NCBI GenBank assembly: GCA_022424805.1
Contig: JAKMGR010000205.1
Coordinates: 1-7,431, forward strand
From: Verrucomicrobiales bacterium
GTDB lineage: Bacteria > Verrucomicrobiota > Verrucomicrobiia > Verrucomicrobiales > DEV007
Reading direction: 5' to 3'
Length of the DNA stretch: 7,431 bases
Under the pieces are notes generated by a model. That model was given only the letters and a program-made list of their open reading frames with translations. It had not been told where the DNA came from and made no database searches. The translations under genes were made by a program, and so were the position numbers. Positions 1 through 6,874 of the stretch are shown here, one piece after another. The number at the start of each line of letters is the position of its first letter. Within the stretch, counting starts at the first letter, position 1.

Positions 1-214
1 GCCCGACGTGGAGCTGCATTTGGCCCTGCTTGATGAAAATCTACAACAAGAAGGGGGTATTCTCGAATGAGGACGATTCCCTTGGGGCGGTGATGGAAGG
101 TTTGCAGCAGCGTTTCAAGACCTTCAACGTCGAGGTGCGAGGCTGCGTGGTGATCTTCTGGGGCAAAGGCCTGCGCGATGGTTATAGTGAGAGGCTGCTC
201 GGCAGATAGTGGAA
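1..214. other. Left-edge segment without a confident gene
   Basis: Two open frames cover this stretch on opposite strands with the same codon boundaries, and both run off the left edge. On the minus strand a frame without any ATG, GTG or TTG start is open from about 270 to the edge. It reads like protein (for example GLETLLQTF and PKGIVLIREY). It would join the FG-GAP gene on its right if one base were added in the GGG run at 225-227. On the plus strand a frame ends with a TAG at 207-209 and has an ATG near 40 but no clear ribosome binding site. I slightly favour the minus frame because the plus frame begins with an unlikely Trp/Cys-rich stretch. I do not recognise either product. Confidence 0.3.
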
Positions 215-1055
215 CTACTGGATCGGGTTTTCGAACCAGACAACGTTTCGACTCGTGTGGCCAGCAATGAGCACATCGAGATCCCCGTCCTTGTCCATGT
301 CGCAGAGCCGGGTGTCGTAGGAGCCCTGATTGGTTGCAATGTCGTGCCGAGTGAAAGTTCCACTACCGGAATTTTCGAACCAAGCGGCGTGTCCGTCGGG
401 ATCCTTGCTGCAGGTGATGGCGTCGATGTCGCCATCTCCGTCGATGTCGGCGAGGTCGAGTGAGTGGGGATTTTTGAAATCAGGATCAATCTTAATCATT
501 TCAAAATCAGGGCCGCGAAACCAGAGAACTCCGTAGGCATGTCCCCGGGTGGCGAACCAGTCAAGATGATCGTCACCGTTCAGATCGGCGGGCATGATGT
601 TGGATGCTCCGATTTCGGGAGCGGAGAGAAGGTGCTTTCTCCAGGGGGCTTTTGCGTCTTCCGGCTGTTCCCACCACGCAAACCAGCCGCCGGAAAGAGG
701 ATCGCCGTTTCCTTTTGCACCGTAGGCGATGTCGGGGCGCCCGTCGCCGTTGGCATCGCCGAAGCCTGCGTAGTGTGAGTTGTCGGGTGCTTCGCCGGGT
801 GGGGCGAAAACGTGACGAACCCAGTTTTTCGCGTCGTGGGATCGGTCGGAACCTCCAGCCAGGTGAGAGCCTGGGTAAATTCGGTAACCTTGCTGCGACC
901 GGAATTCGCGATCGGCCTTGCTCAATCTTGCCGGTGATATGTTCCGTCCAGTCGGGGCCTTTGAGCAAGACAACGCGATGGTCGAATGAAGTGAGCATGT
1001 CGATGTACCACGGAACGAACATCACTTCGTTACCGAAATTCAGGAGTGATGACAA
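215..1055 (-). pseudogene. FG-GAP/VCBS repeat protein, frameshifted and probably 5'-truncated
   Basis: FG-GAP/VCBS repeat proteins are usually exported beta-propellers whose Ca-binding loops follow a DxDxDG pattern; a substrate cannot be inferred. Four such loops are visible: DANGDGRPD (757-731), DLNGDDHLD (586-560), DIDGDGDID (448-422) and DMDKDGDLD (301-275). Each is followed by strands rich in W, such as AWWEQP, LWFRGP, AWFEN and VWFENP. The main frame ends with TAG at 217-215. Upstream of about 829 the coding signal leaves this frame. The segment around 880-830 in a second frame reads ALTWLEVPTDP, which matches the repeat unit FAWWEQPEDAKAPW further down. The segment 1055 to about 925 in a third frame reads NEVMFVPWYIDML and VVLLKGPDWTEHI. 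Adding one base near 914-924 and one A in the run at 825-829 restores one continuous protein. No signal peptide or good start is seen, and the first frame opens inside the upstream terminator. This suggests a decayed, 5'-truncated gene. Sequencing errors in homopolymers are the main alternative. Confidence 0.7.
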
Positions 1056-1081
1056 AAAAAGCCAGAGTTTGTGGACTCAGG
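1054..1081 (-). terminator. Intrinsic terminator of the parE-parC-SDR unit
   Basis: On the minus strand a stem CCTGAGT / ACTCTGG (six pairs plus one T-T mismatch) closes a six-base loop CCACAA. It is followed after one C by seven T. It lies 28 bases past the SDR stop codon, the expected place for a rho-independent terminator ending the operon. The FG-GAP remnant starts immediately behind it. Confidence 0.65.
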
Positions 1082-1109
1082 TTTTTCGTATTTTTCGATT
1101 TAACGAGGT

Positions 1110-1793
1110 CTATTGCCCCGGACAAGTCAGCGCACGGCCGTTGCTCGAAGCATCAAGGGAATCGAGAAAGGGGACGGCTGATTGGGCCCATTCTTCCGGC
1201 CCGTAGTGATGTGCGGCTCCTTCTCCGAAACAACTGCGTAGCATTTCGGTGTCAATGATACCGGGATTGAAGGCGACCGCGGCAAGGCCCGGCGGCAACT
1301 CCTGGGCGAGAGACTGGGTCAATCCTTCGATCGCCCACTTGGTCGCGCAGTAGGGGGCGACATCGGGAGAGGTCGAGCGACCCCATCCGCTGGAAAAATT
1401 TACGATGACTCCGTGGCCGGACTCGATCATGGCCGGGGTGAAGTGGCGAATGACGCTGGCGGTTCCGTCGATATTGATTTTTGTGAGAGTTGAAAATTCC
1501 TCTGCAGATATTTCCCAAAGAGGTGCATTGCGATTGATTGCCGCTGCGCAGTTGATGAGTAGATCCGGCGCTCCGAATTGCGAGAGTGTTGCATCGGCCC
1601 ACGATGCTATGGCCTCGTCATCTGTCACGTCCACAGGAGAAAGCACGTGGGAGTCGCTGAGTTCGGATTGAAGCTCGGTGAGAGACTCGGTAGAGCGGGC
1701 GCAGCCGATCACGCGATGGCCTCGACTGGCAAAGCCTTGAGCCATGGCTTTGCCAAGACCGCGGGAGACTCCTGTGATGACTACTGTTTTCAT
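1110..1793 (-). CDS. Short-chain dehydrogenase/reductase (SDR family)
   Basis: This is a cytoplasmic NAD(P)-dependent oxidoreductase of the classical SDR fold, 227 aa from the chosen start, close to the usual 230-260. The Rossmann glycine motif TGVSRGLG is at residues 7-14. Arg33 in CARS, just after the second strand, is typical of NADPH-preferring members. VDV with Asp55 contacts the adenine ring, and NCAA at 81-84 replaces the common NAAG/NNAG. The catalytic set is Asn107, Ser135, Tyr148 and Lys152 (YCATK), followed by NPG at 176-178. The substrate cannot be told from sequence. The ATG at 1793 lies 8 bases past the parC stop and gives the usual SDR N-terminus MKTVVITG. A GTG at 1805 overlaps that stop as GTGA and would add four residues. 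Neither start has a strong Shine-Dalgarno. The tight spacing implies co-transcription and translational coupling with parC, although no functional link to topoisomerase IV is known. The gene is intact and ends before a terminator. Confidence 0.92.
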   Translation of the reverse strand: MKTVVITGVSRGLGKAMAQGFASRGHRVIGCARSTESLTELQSELSDSHVLSPVDVTDDEAIASWADATLSQFGAPDLLINCAAAINRNAPLWEISAEEFSTLTKINIDGTASVIRHFTPAMIESGHGVIVNFSSGWGRSTSPDVAPYCATKWAIEGLTQSLAQELPPGLAAVAFNPGIIDTEMLRSCFGEGAAHHYGPEEWAQSAVPFLDSLDASSNGRALTCPGQ

Positions 1794-1801
1794 TCGGGCC
1801 G

Positions 1802-3838
1802 TCACTTCTTCTTCGGCGGTTCCTCAGCTGGCTCTTCCTCCGCCACCGATCCGGCGATTTCTTCCTGCTCCGCTTTTGGAATGCGTGAGACGCGATCAAC
1901 AGGGTGTTTTGTCAGGATGTTTCCTTTTGCGCCGCGCCCTTTGATTGCGATTTCTCCAAAGTTGCAATCGATCTGAAAGTTCCGCAGGCGGAGGTCGGAC
2001 CGAAGATGAACGCGGACGATGATGTTGGCGTCTTCTTCGGTTTCGTGTTCGCTCAGCCAGAGGACTCGTGTGCCAGCGGTTCCCTTGGTGAGGTCGTAGA
2101 GCTTGTCTCTCGTGACACCGCTTACCTGAAAGCGTTTCACCATGGCGCGACCGCCGCGCCCGTCCTTGTAAATCATATTGTAGGTTTTCGGCTCGTCTCG
2201 CTTAAAGACACTGCAGACGATATTGTCTTTCCCGATGAAGACTTTGTCGGCGATTTTGACGACGCGCATTGTGCCGTCGCGGGAGAAGGCGATGACGTCG
2301 TCGAGGCGGGAACACTTTTCGACTGCCTCGTCGCGCTTCATGCTCCAGCCAGCCATGCCCTCTTTGCGGTTCACGTAGAGTGTGTCGTTGGCGACGACGA
2401 CTTGCTTGGCTTCAACCTTGTCGAAACTGTTGAGCTCGGTGCGACGATCTCGATCTTTTCCGTAGCGCTCCTTGATGCTCTCGTAGTATTTGATCGTGAA
2501 CTTCGTCAGGTTTCGAAGGTTGCGTTTCGTTTCCGCAATCTGGTCTTCGATCCCTTTGATGTATTCATCAGCTTTGAACGCGTCGTATTTCGAGATGCGC
2601 TTGATCTTGATCTCCGTAAGCCGAACGATGTCTTCCTCGGTTACTTTTCTTTGGAGGAGCTTTAGAAACGGCTTGAATCCGATCCAGATCTCTTCGATCA
2701 CAGCTTCCCAGGTTTCGCATTCTTCGATGCGACGATAGATGCGGTTTTCAATGAAGATTTTTTCGAGGCTAGAGAAATGCCACTTTTCTTCCAATTCACC
2801 GAGTCGTATTTCCTGCTCCTGCTTGATTAGCGCACGGGTTTGCTTTGCGCTGTGTTGCAAAATCTCGGAGACGCCGAGGAACCTGGGTTTGTTATCCTGG
2901 ATGACGCAGGCGTTGGGGGAGATGCTAACCTCGCAATCGGTGAAAGCATAGAGTGCCTGCAGCATCTGATCGGTATCGACCCCGGCAGGGAGGTAGACAT
3001 GAATCTCGACGTGCTCGGCGGTGCAATCTTCAAGTCGGGAGACGCGCACTTTTCCCTTCTCGTTGGCTTTGAGGATTGAATCGCAGAGACTCGATGCGGT
3101 GGTCCCGTAGGGAATTTCCCGTATGATGAGATGCCGGGCTTTTGCCCGCTCGATCTTTGCGCGAACGCGAATTTTTCCTCCTCGCAGTCCATCGTTGTAT
3201 TCGGAAACATCGGCGATTCCGCCCTGCATGAAGTCGGGAAAAATCTCAAACTCCTCTTTTCGGAGAACAGAGATACAGGCGTCGATCAGTTCATTAAAAT
3301 TGTGTGGGAGAATTTTGCAGGCGAGGCCGACTGCGATCCCTTCGGCCCCGTGGGCGAGAACGAGAGGGAATTTGGCGGGGAGAGAGACGGGCTCCTTGTT
3401 TCGCCCGTCGTAGCTGGCTGCCCAGGTCGTGGTTTTGGGGTTGAAGAGAACTTCGTTCGCGAACTTCGAAAGACGCGTCTCGATGTAGCGAGGTGCGGCG
3501 GCGGAGTCGCCGGTGAGAACGTTTCCCCAGTTTCCCTGGGTATCGACGACGAGTTCCTTCTGCCCCATGTTGACGAGAGCGTCTCCGATCGCCTGATCGC
3601 CGTGCGGATGATACTGCATCGTGTGGCCGATGATGTTGGCGACCTTGTTGAAGCGCCCGTCGTCCTTTTCCTTGAGGGAATGGAGGATGCGTCGCTGGAC
3701 TGGCTTCAGCCCATCATTGATGTGCGGGACAGCGCGTTCGAGAATGACGTAGCTCGCGTAATCGAGGAACCAATCGGAATACATTCCCTTGAGGGGCTGC
3801 TGGGTCGGGATCGGTTCGGTGTGTTCTGGGTCTGGCAT
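1802..3838 (-). CDS. parC: DNA topoisomerase IV subunit A (ParC, GyrA-like)
   Basis: ParC is the DNA-cleaving subunit of topoisomerase IV. As an A2B2 complex with ParE it passes one duplex through another, decatenating chromosomes and relaxing supercoils. From the ATG the protein has 678 aa, shorter than E. coli ParC (about 750) and GyrA (about 875). GLKPVQRRIL is at 43-52. The winged-helix segment QYHPHGDQAIGDALV is at 75-89, with Gln82 where gyrase A has the quinolone-critical Ser and Asp86 at the second resistance position. The catalytic tyrosine is Tyr118 in AAPRYIE. The tower and coiled-coil region follows to about residue 470. The C-terminal domain holds only degenerate blade motifs (GRGGRA at 560-565, KGRGAKGN at 633-640) and no canonical GyrA box, which favours topo IV over gyrase. 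The tail is Glu/Pro-rich and ends in three Lys. The start is the ATG at 3838, preceded by AGGA with 8-base spacing; a TTG at 3868 would add ten residues but is less likely. The gene lies 46 bases downstream of parE. Confidence 0.95.
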   Translation of the reverse strand: MPDPEHTEPIPTQQPLKGMYSDWFLDYASYVILERAVPHINDGLKPVQRRILHSLKEKDDGRFNKVANIIGHTMQYHPHGDQAIGDALVNMGQKELVVDTQGNWGNVLTGDSAAAPRYIETRLSKFANEVLFNPKTTTWAASYDGRNKEPVSLPAKFPLVLAHGAEGIAVGLACKILPHNFNELIDACISVLRKEEFEIFPDFMQGGIADVSEYNDGLRGGKIRVRAKIERAKARHLIIREIPYGTTASSLCDSILKANEKGKVRVSRLEDCTAEHVEIHVYLPAGVDTDQMLQALYAFTDCEVSISPNACVIQDNKPRFLGVSEILQHSAKQTRALIKQEQEIRLGELEEKWHFSSLEKIFIENRIYRRIEECETWEAVIEEIWIGFKPFLKLLQRKVTEEDIVRLTEIKIKRISKYDAFKADEYIKGIEDQIAETKRNLRNLTKFTIKYYESIKERYGKDRDRRTELNSFDKVEAKQVVVANDTLYVNRKEGMAGWSMKRDEAVEKCSRLDDVIAFSRDGTMRVVKIADKVFIGKDNIVCSVFKRDEPKTYNMIYKDGRGGRAMVKRFQVSGVTRDKLYDLTKGTAGTRVLWLSEHETEEDANIIVRVHLRSDLRLRNFQIDCNFGEIAIKGRGAKGNILTKHPVDRVSRIPKAEQEEIAGSVAEEEPAEEPPKKK

Positions 3839-3846
3839 TTTGCTAG

Positions 3847-3850
3847 TCCT
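3847..3850 (-). promoter_or_regulatory. Ribosome binding site of parC
   Basis: On the minus strand AGGA stands 8 bases before the ATG at 3838-3836. It supports that ATG as the start rather than the TTG at 3868, which would place this motif inside the coding region. Confidence 0.6.
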
Positions 3851-3884
3851 TTTCTTTATCGGCGGCAAGATCTAGATGCATAAT

Positions 3885-5756
3885 TCACGCAGCGTCTTCC
3901 GTCCCATTCTCTTCCTCCACTAAGTCCGCCTCAAACCGCAGATTCCGGATAATAAACTCCTGCCTCTGTGGCGTATTTTTCCCCATATAAAAGGTCAGCA
4001 AATCCTGAACCATTTTCGGCTTGGGTGGCATTGCCACAGGCGAAAGTCTGACATTGTCTCCGATGAAAAACTTGAACTCATCAGGAGAGATTTCTCCCAG
4101 GCCCTTGAATCGGGTGATCTCCGGATTGCTGATTTCATTGATCGCCGCGATGCGCTCTTCGTCCGAGTAGCAATAGCGCGTTTCCTTTTTGTTCCTGACT
4201 CGAAACAGGGGTGTCTCCAGAATGTAGAGATGCCCATCGCGGATCAGGTCCGGAAAGAACTGAAGGAAAAACGTCATTGCGAGCAGGCGGATGTGCATGC
4301 CGTCGACGTCGGCGTCGGTTGCGAGAACGACTTTGTTGTAGCGGAGTCCCTCAATGCCATCCTCGATTCCGAGGGCTGCCTGGAGCAGGTTGAACTCTTC
4401 GTTCTGGTAGACCACTTTCTGCGACATCCCGTAGGAGTTGAGCGGTTTTCCGCGAAGCGAAAACACGGCCTGGGTATCGACGTTGCGAGCTTTCGTGATG
4501 GATCCACTCGCAGAGTCCCCCTCGGTGATGAAGAGCGTCGATTCGTCGGCGAGCTTGTGCTTGGAGTGTAGGTGCGCGCGGCAGTCGCGTAGCTTCTTGT
4601 TGTGGAGCTTGGTCTGTTTGGCGCGCTCGCGAGCAAGCTTCTTGATGCCCTTCATCTCCTTGCGCTCGTGCTCGGAGCGTTGGATTTTCTCCAGCATGGC
4701 ATCAGCGGTTTCCTTACGTCGGTGGAGAACGTTGTCGAGCTGCTGGCCGATGTAGTTGCCCACGAAAGTTCGGATCGTTTCTCCGTCGGGCGCCATGTGG
4801 GTGGAGCCGAGCTTGGTCTTGGTCTGTGACTCGAAAACGGGATCTTCTACCTTCACGCTGACAGCGGCGACGATTCCAGAGCGAACATCAGGTGCGTCGT
4901 ATTGCTTTTTGAAGTGGGTTCGAATTGTCGAGACGATCGCTTCACGAAACGAGGCGAGGTGCGATCCACCCATGGTCGTGTGCTGGCCGTTGACGAAGCT
5001 GTAGTATTCCTCGCCACTCTGTTCCGTGTGAGTGAAGGCGATTTCGATATCCTTGTCCACGAGGTGGATGATGGGATAAATCGGCTTTTCAGCACCCTCT
5101 AGATTTTCCTCAAGAAGATCGAGCAGGCCGTTCTTGGATTTAAACTTCTCTCCGTTGAGGGTCAGGGTGAGCCCTGTATTCAAGTAGGCGTAGTTGCGGA
5201 GCATTGTCTCCACGGTCTCCATGTCCCAGGAATACTTTCCGAAGATTTCCCCATCTGGCTCGAAGCAAACCATCGTCCCGCTGGGCTCGGATGATTTGGC
5301 TGCCTTCTTCATCTCGTCGGTGATGAGTCCCTGGCCAAACGTGATCCCCTTGGTTTGCTTGTCACGGAAGGCGGCAATCTCGAAAAATTCAGAAAGGAAG
5401 TTCACCGCTTTGATGCCGACACCATTGAGGCCCACGGATTTCTTGAATGCTTCGCTGTCGTATTTCGCGCCCGTGTTGATTATTGAAGCGCAATCCTTCA
5501 ATTTCCCGAGTGGGATTCCGCGTCCGTAGTCCCGAACGCGTACGAAGTTCTCGTCGATTTCGATATCGATTTGTTTCCCGTTCCCCATGACAAACTCGTC
5601 GATGCAGTTATCGATCGTTTCTTTCAGCAGAATGTAGATTCCGTCGTCCGGCGAGGTACCGTCCCCGAGCTTACCGATATACATTCCGGGGCGGAGGCGA
5701 ATGTGTTCACGGGGTTCCAGCGATCGAATATGCTCTTCAGTGTAGTCGGCAGCCAT
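3885..5756 (-). CDS. parE: DNA topoisomerase IV subunit B (ParE, GyrB-like)
   Basis: ParE is the ATP-driven clamp and TOPRIM subunit of topoisomerase IV, working with ParC of the next gene. At 623 aa it has the usual ParE length and lacks the large insert of E. coli GyrB. The GHKL ATPase shows Glu46 and Asn50 in [19 protein letters not shown] at 75-82 and the lid [11 protein letters not shown] at 109-119. The transducer has QTKTKLGS at 311-318 with the ATP-sensing Lys313. The TOPRIM domain carries [11 protein letters not shown] (409-419, Glu412), SLRGKPLN (433-440) and DADVDG (481-486, metal-binding Asp481 and Asp483). The C-terminal part has [13 protein letters not shown] (549-561). The ATG at 5756 gives the normal N-terminus leading to LRPGMYIG. 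There is no clear Shine-Dalgarno in front of it. It is the first gene of the minus-strand unit, with a candidate promoter 26 bases upstream of the ATG. All key residues are present, so it should be active. The Topo IV assignment over gyrase rests on length and on the partner subunit. Confidence 0.95.
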   Translation of the reverse strand: MAADYTEEHIRSLEPREHIRLRPGMYIGKLGDGTSPDDGIYILLKETIDNCIDEFVMGNGKQIDIEIDENFVRVRDYGRGIPLGKLKDCASIINTGAKYDSEAFKKSVGLNGVGIKAVNFLSEFFEIAAFRDKQTKGITFGQGLITDEMKKAAKSSEPSGTMVCFEPDGEIFGKYSWDMETVETMLRNYAYLNTGLTLTLNGEKFKSKNGLLDLLEENLEGAEKPIYPIIHLVDKDIEIAFTHTEQSGEEYYSFVNGQHTTMGGSHLASFREAIVSTIRTHFKKQYDAPDVRSGIVAAVSVKVEDPVFESQTKTKLGSTHMAPDGETIRTFVGNYIGQQLDNVLHRRKETADAMLEKIQRSEHERKEMKGIKKLARERAKQTKLHNKKLRDCRAHLHSKHKLADESTLFITEGDSASGSITKARNVDTQAVFSLRGKPLNSYGMSQKVVYQNEEFNLLQAALGIEDGIEGLRYNKVVLATDADVDGMHIRLLAMTFFLQFFPDLIRDGHLYILETPLFRVRNKKETRYCYSDEERIAAINEISNPEITRFKGLGEISPDEFKFFIGDNVRLSPVAMPPKPKMVQDLLTFYMGKNTPQRQEFIIRNLRFEADLVEEENGTEDAA

Positions 5757-5782
5757 GGCAGGGGCAGGGTTAAAGCTTTCTC

Positions 5783-5811
5783 AGTATTTAAGAAAACCGA
5801 AACAAATTCAA
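5783..5811 (-). promoter_or_regulatory. Candidate sigma70-type promoter of the parE operon
   Basis: On the minus strand TTGAAT (5811-5806, four of six matches to TTGACA) and AATACT (5788-5783, four of six to TATAAT) are separated by exactly 17 bases. The -10 box lies 26 bases upstream of the parE ATG, so a short leader is expected. The match is moderate and rests on position and spacing. Confidence 0.4.
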
Positions 5812-5892
5812 CCATTGAATCGGGAAATGATGGAAGTTCTAACGGGGCATTCTTTGAGATCCGCCCGCGCTCATTAGTTTTTTAAAGAGCGA

Positions 5893-5906
5893 GTTTCAGC
5901 TGAAAC
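5893..5906. promoter_or_regulatory. Perfect 14-base palindrome, possible operator
   Basis: GTTTCAGCTGAAAC equals its own reverse complement. It lies in the gap between the divergently read parE and the secreted-protein gene. It is 21 bases upstream of a GATAAT (5928-5933, five of six matches to a -10 box) on the plus strand, so it would overlap or abut the -35 region of a promoter for the plus gene, whose own -35 match is poor. It is also about 80 bases upstream of the parE promoter candidate. Palindromes of this kind bind dimeric regulators; which one is unknown. Confidence 0.35.
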
Positions 5907-5982
5907 GAACTGGTCAAATCGCCCAAGGATAATCAATTTCGACTTGCAGATTCTTCTCGTGCCCTCTGTTGGAACTTTCAAG

Positions 5983-6822
5983 ATGGTTTCCATGAAGGCG
6001 TTGCGAGGATTTAGTGGAGGAGTGAGGCTCCAATACCGATTGCTTGGTTTTTGTTTCCTATTCCTGACTCCGGTTGGAAATGTGTTTTGCCAGAATGGCA
6101 ATGGATTAAAACTTCGCCCCTTCTGGAAAGAACCTTATGGAGGAAAGGTTCATTCGATCGATGATTTGAAGAAAGTGTTGAAACCGATCAACAAAGGGAA
6201 GCTTGATTCGAAGCCCTATCCAAGTCTGCAGTTGATTAAAGGAGTTCCTTATCTCATGCCTTTCTCGGAGGCCGCAGAGAAACTGGATCTTGGACGGATG
6301 GTTGCGGGCCAGGTAGCGGGAACGCCGGGTTTTCCGGCGCAAACCCTTCACTACAAGAGCTACGATGGAAATTTTGGAGGCGGCTTCAACAGACTGTTTC
6401 TGGTTCTGTATGCAGCGGACCAGTTCGTAAGTGTGCAATTTGTGAACGAATCTCCCGGTGGAATCAATCGAGGGCCCGGGGACAGACTGGCTATTCTGAA
6501 ACTTGGGCGCCCGATTCACACGACGTCCGATGTTCAGGTATTCAATTTCATCACGTTGAGGAAGAGAGGGACCTCGGCATCTACGGTTCGAATCGAGGTG
6601 AAACCCGTCCTGGGAATGTCGGCGGTGCAGAAAGGGAAAGGAAAAATAATGAAGCCGCCTCTCTTTGCGGTAGACAGCAGTTTCAGAACCCGATCTGGGA
6701 CAGAGGAGATTGTGCGGTGGATTGTTCCTCAGCCGATTGTGAATCTAATTTATCACTGTTGCACGATGAAGGGCGTGGGAACCGGACTCTCGTCTGGTGG
6801 GTTGTCGACGGGTGGTCTCTAG
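5983..6822 (+). CDS. Secreted protein of unknown function
   Basis: I do not recognise this 279-aa protein. The N-terminus looks like a signal peptide: basic residues Lys5, Arg8, Arg15 and Arg19, then a hydrophobic core LLGFCFLFLTPVGNVF (20-35), with likely cleavage near Cys36-Gln37. The sequence there is not a good lipobox, so a soluble periplasmic or exported product is more likely than a lipoprotein. The mature part is basic and has a central region with PFSEAAEKLDLG, GFPAQTLHYKSYDG and NRLFLVLYAADQFVSVQF, reading as alternating beta strands and loops. A Cys-Cys pair and a Gly/Ser-rich tail (SSGGLSTGGL) end it. No catalytic motif or transmembrane helix beyond the signal is visible. The ATG at 5983 has GGAA 8 bases upstream. 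A TTG at 5944 and an ATG at 5992 are alternatives. It stands alone, divergent from parE and convergent with the hydrolase gene. Confidence 0.75.
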   Translation: MVSMKALRGFSGGVRLQYRLLGFCFLFLTPVGNVFCQNGNGLKLRPFWKEPYGGKVHSIDDLKKVLKPINKGKLDSKPYPSLQLIKGVPYLMPFSEAAEKLDLGRMVAGQVAGTPGFPAQTLHYKSYDGNFGGGFNRLFLVLYAADQFVSVQFVNESPGGINRGPGDRLAILKLGRPIHTTSDVQVFNFITLRKRGTSASTVRIEVKPVLGMSAVQKGKGKIMKPPLFAVDSSFRTRSGTEEIVRWIVPQPIVNLIYHCCTMKGVGTGLSSGGLSTGGL

Positions 6823-6860
6823 TGGTTCGACCCGTCAATTCAGAGTTGCTTGAACACTAG
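6819..6860. terminator. Weak inverted repeat between convergent genes
   Basis: CTAGTG at 6819-6824 and CACTAG at 6855-6860 are exact complements. The arms extend further if one G is bulged (GTTC with GAA). The loop is about 30 bases and there is no T run on either side. It starts in the stop codon of the plus gene and lies 14 bases before the stop of the minus gene. It could act as a bidirectional terminator, but the support is slight. Confidence 0.2.
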
Positions 6861-6874
6861 CTTCACCGAGAGCT

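Noticed and set aside
573..850. Open minus frame continuing from 1055 down to 573
   Set aside because: Past about 910 the peptide is Arg/Pro-rich and loses the repeat motifs, which are found in another frame over the same DNA.
1904..2665. Long plus-strand open frame of 253 codons
   Set aside because: It lies wholly antisense to parC, whose domains are unmistakable, and its composition is that expected of a mirror frame.
3839..3868. TTG start giving a ten-residue longer ParC
   Set aside because: The ATG at 3838 has an AGGA at proper spacing, while the TTG lacks one and would put that site inside the gene.
3131..3883. Long plus-strand open frame of 250 codons
   Set aside because: It is antisense to the N-terminal half of parC and shows no motif of its own.
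5868..5891. Inverted repeat CGCTC ... GAGCG as a terminator
   Set aside because: The stem is only five pairs with a 14-base loop, and the T run lies in the loop instead of after the stem. No gene ends here.
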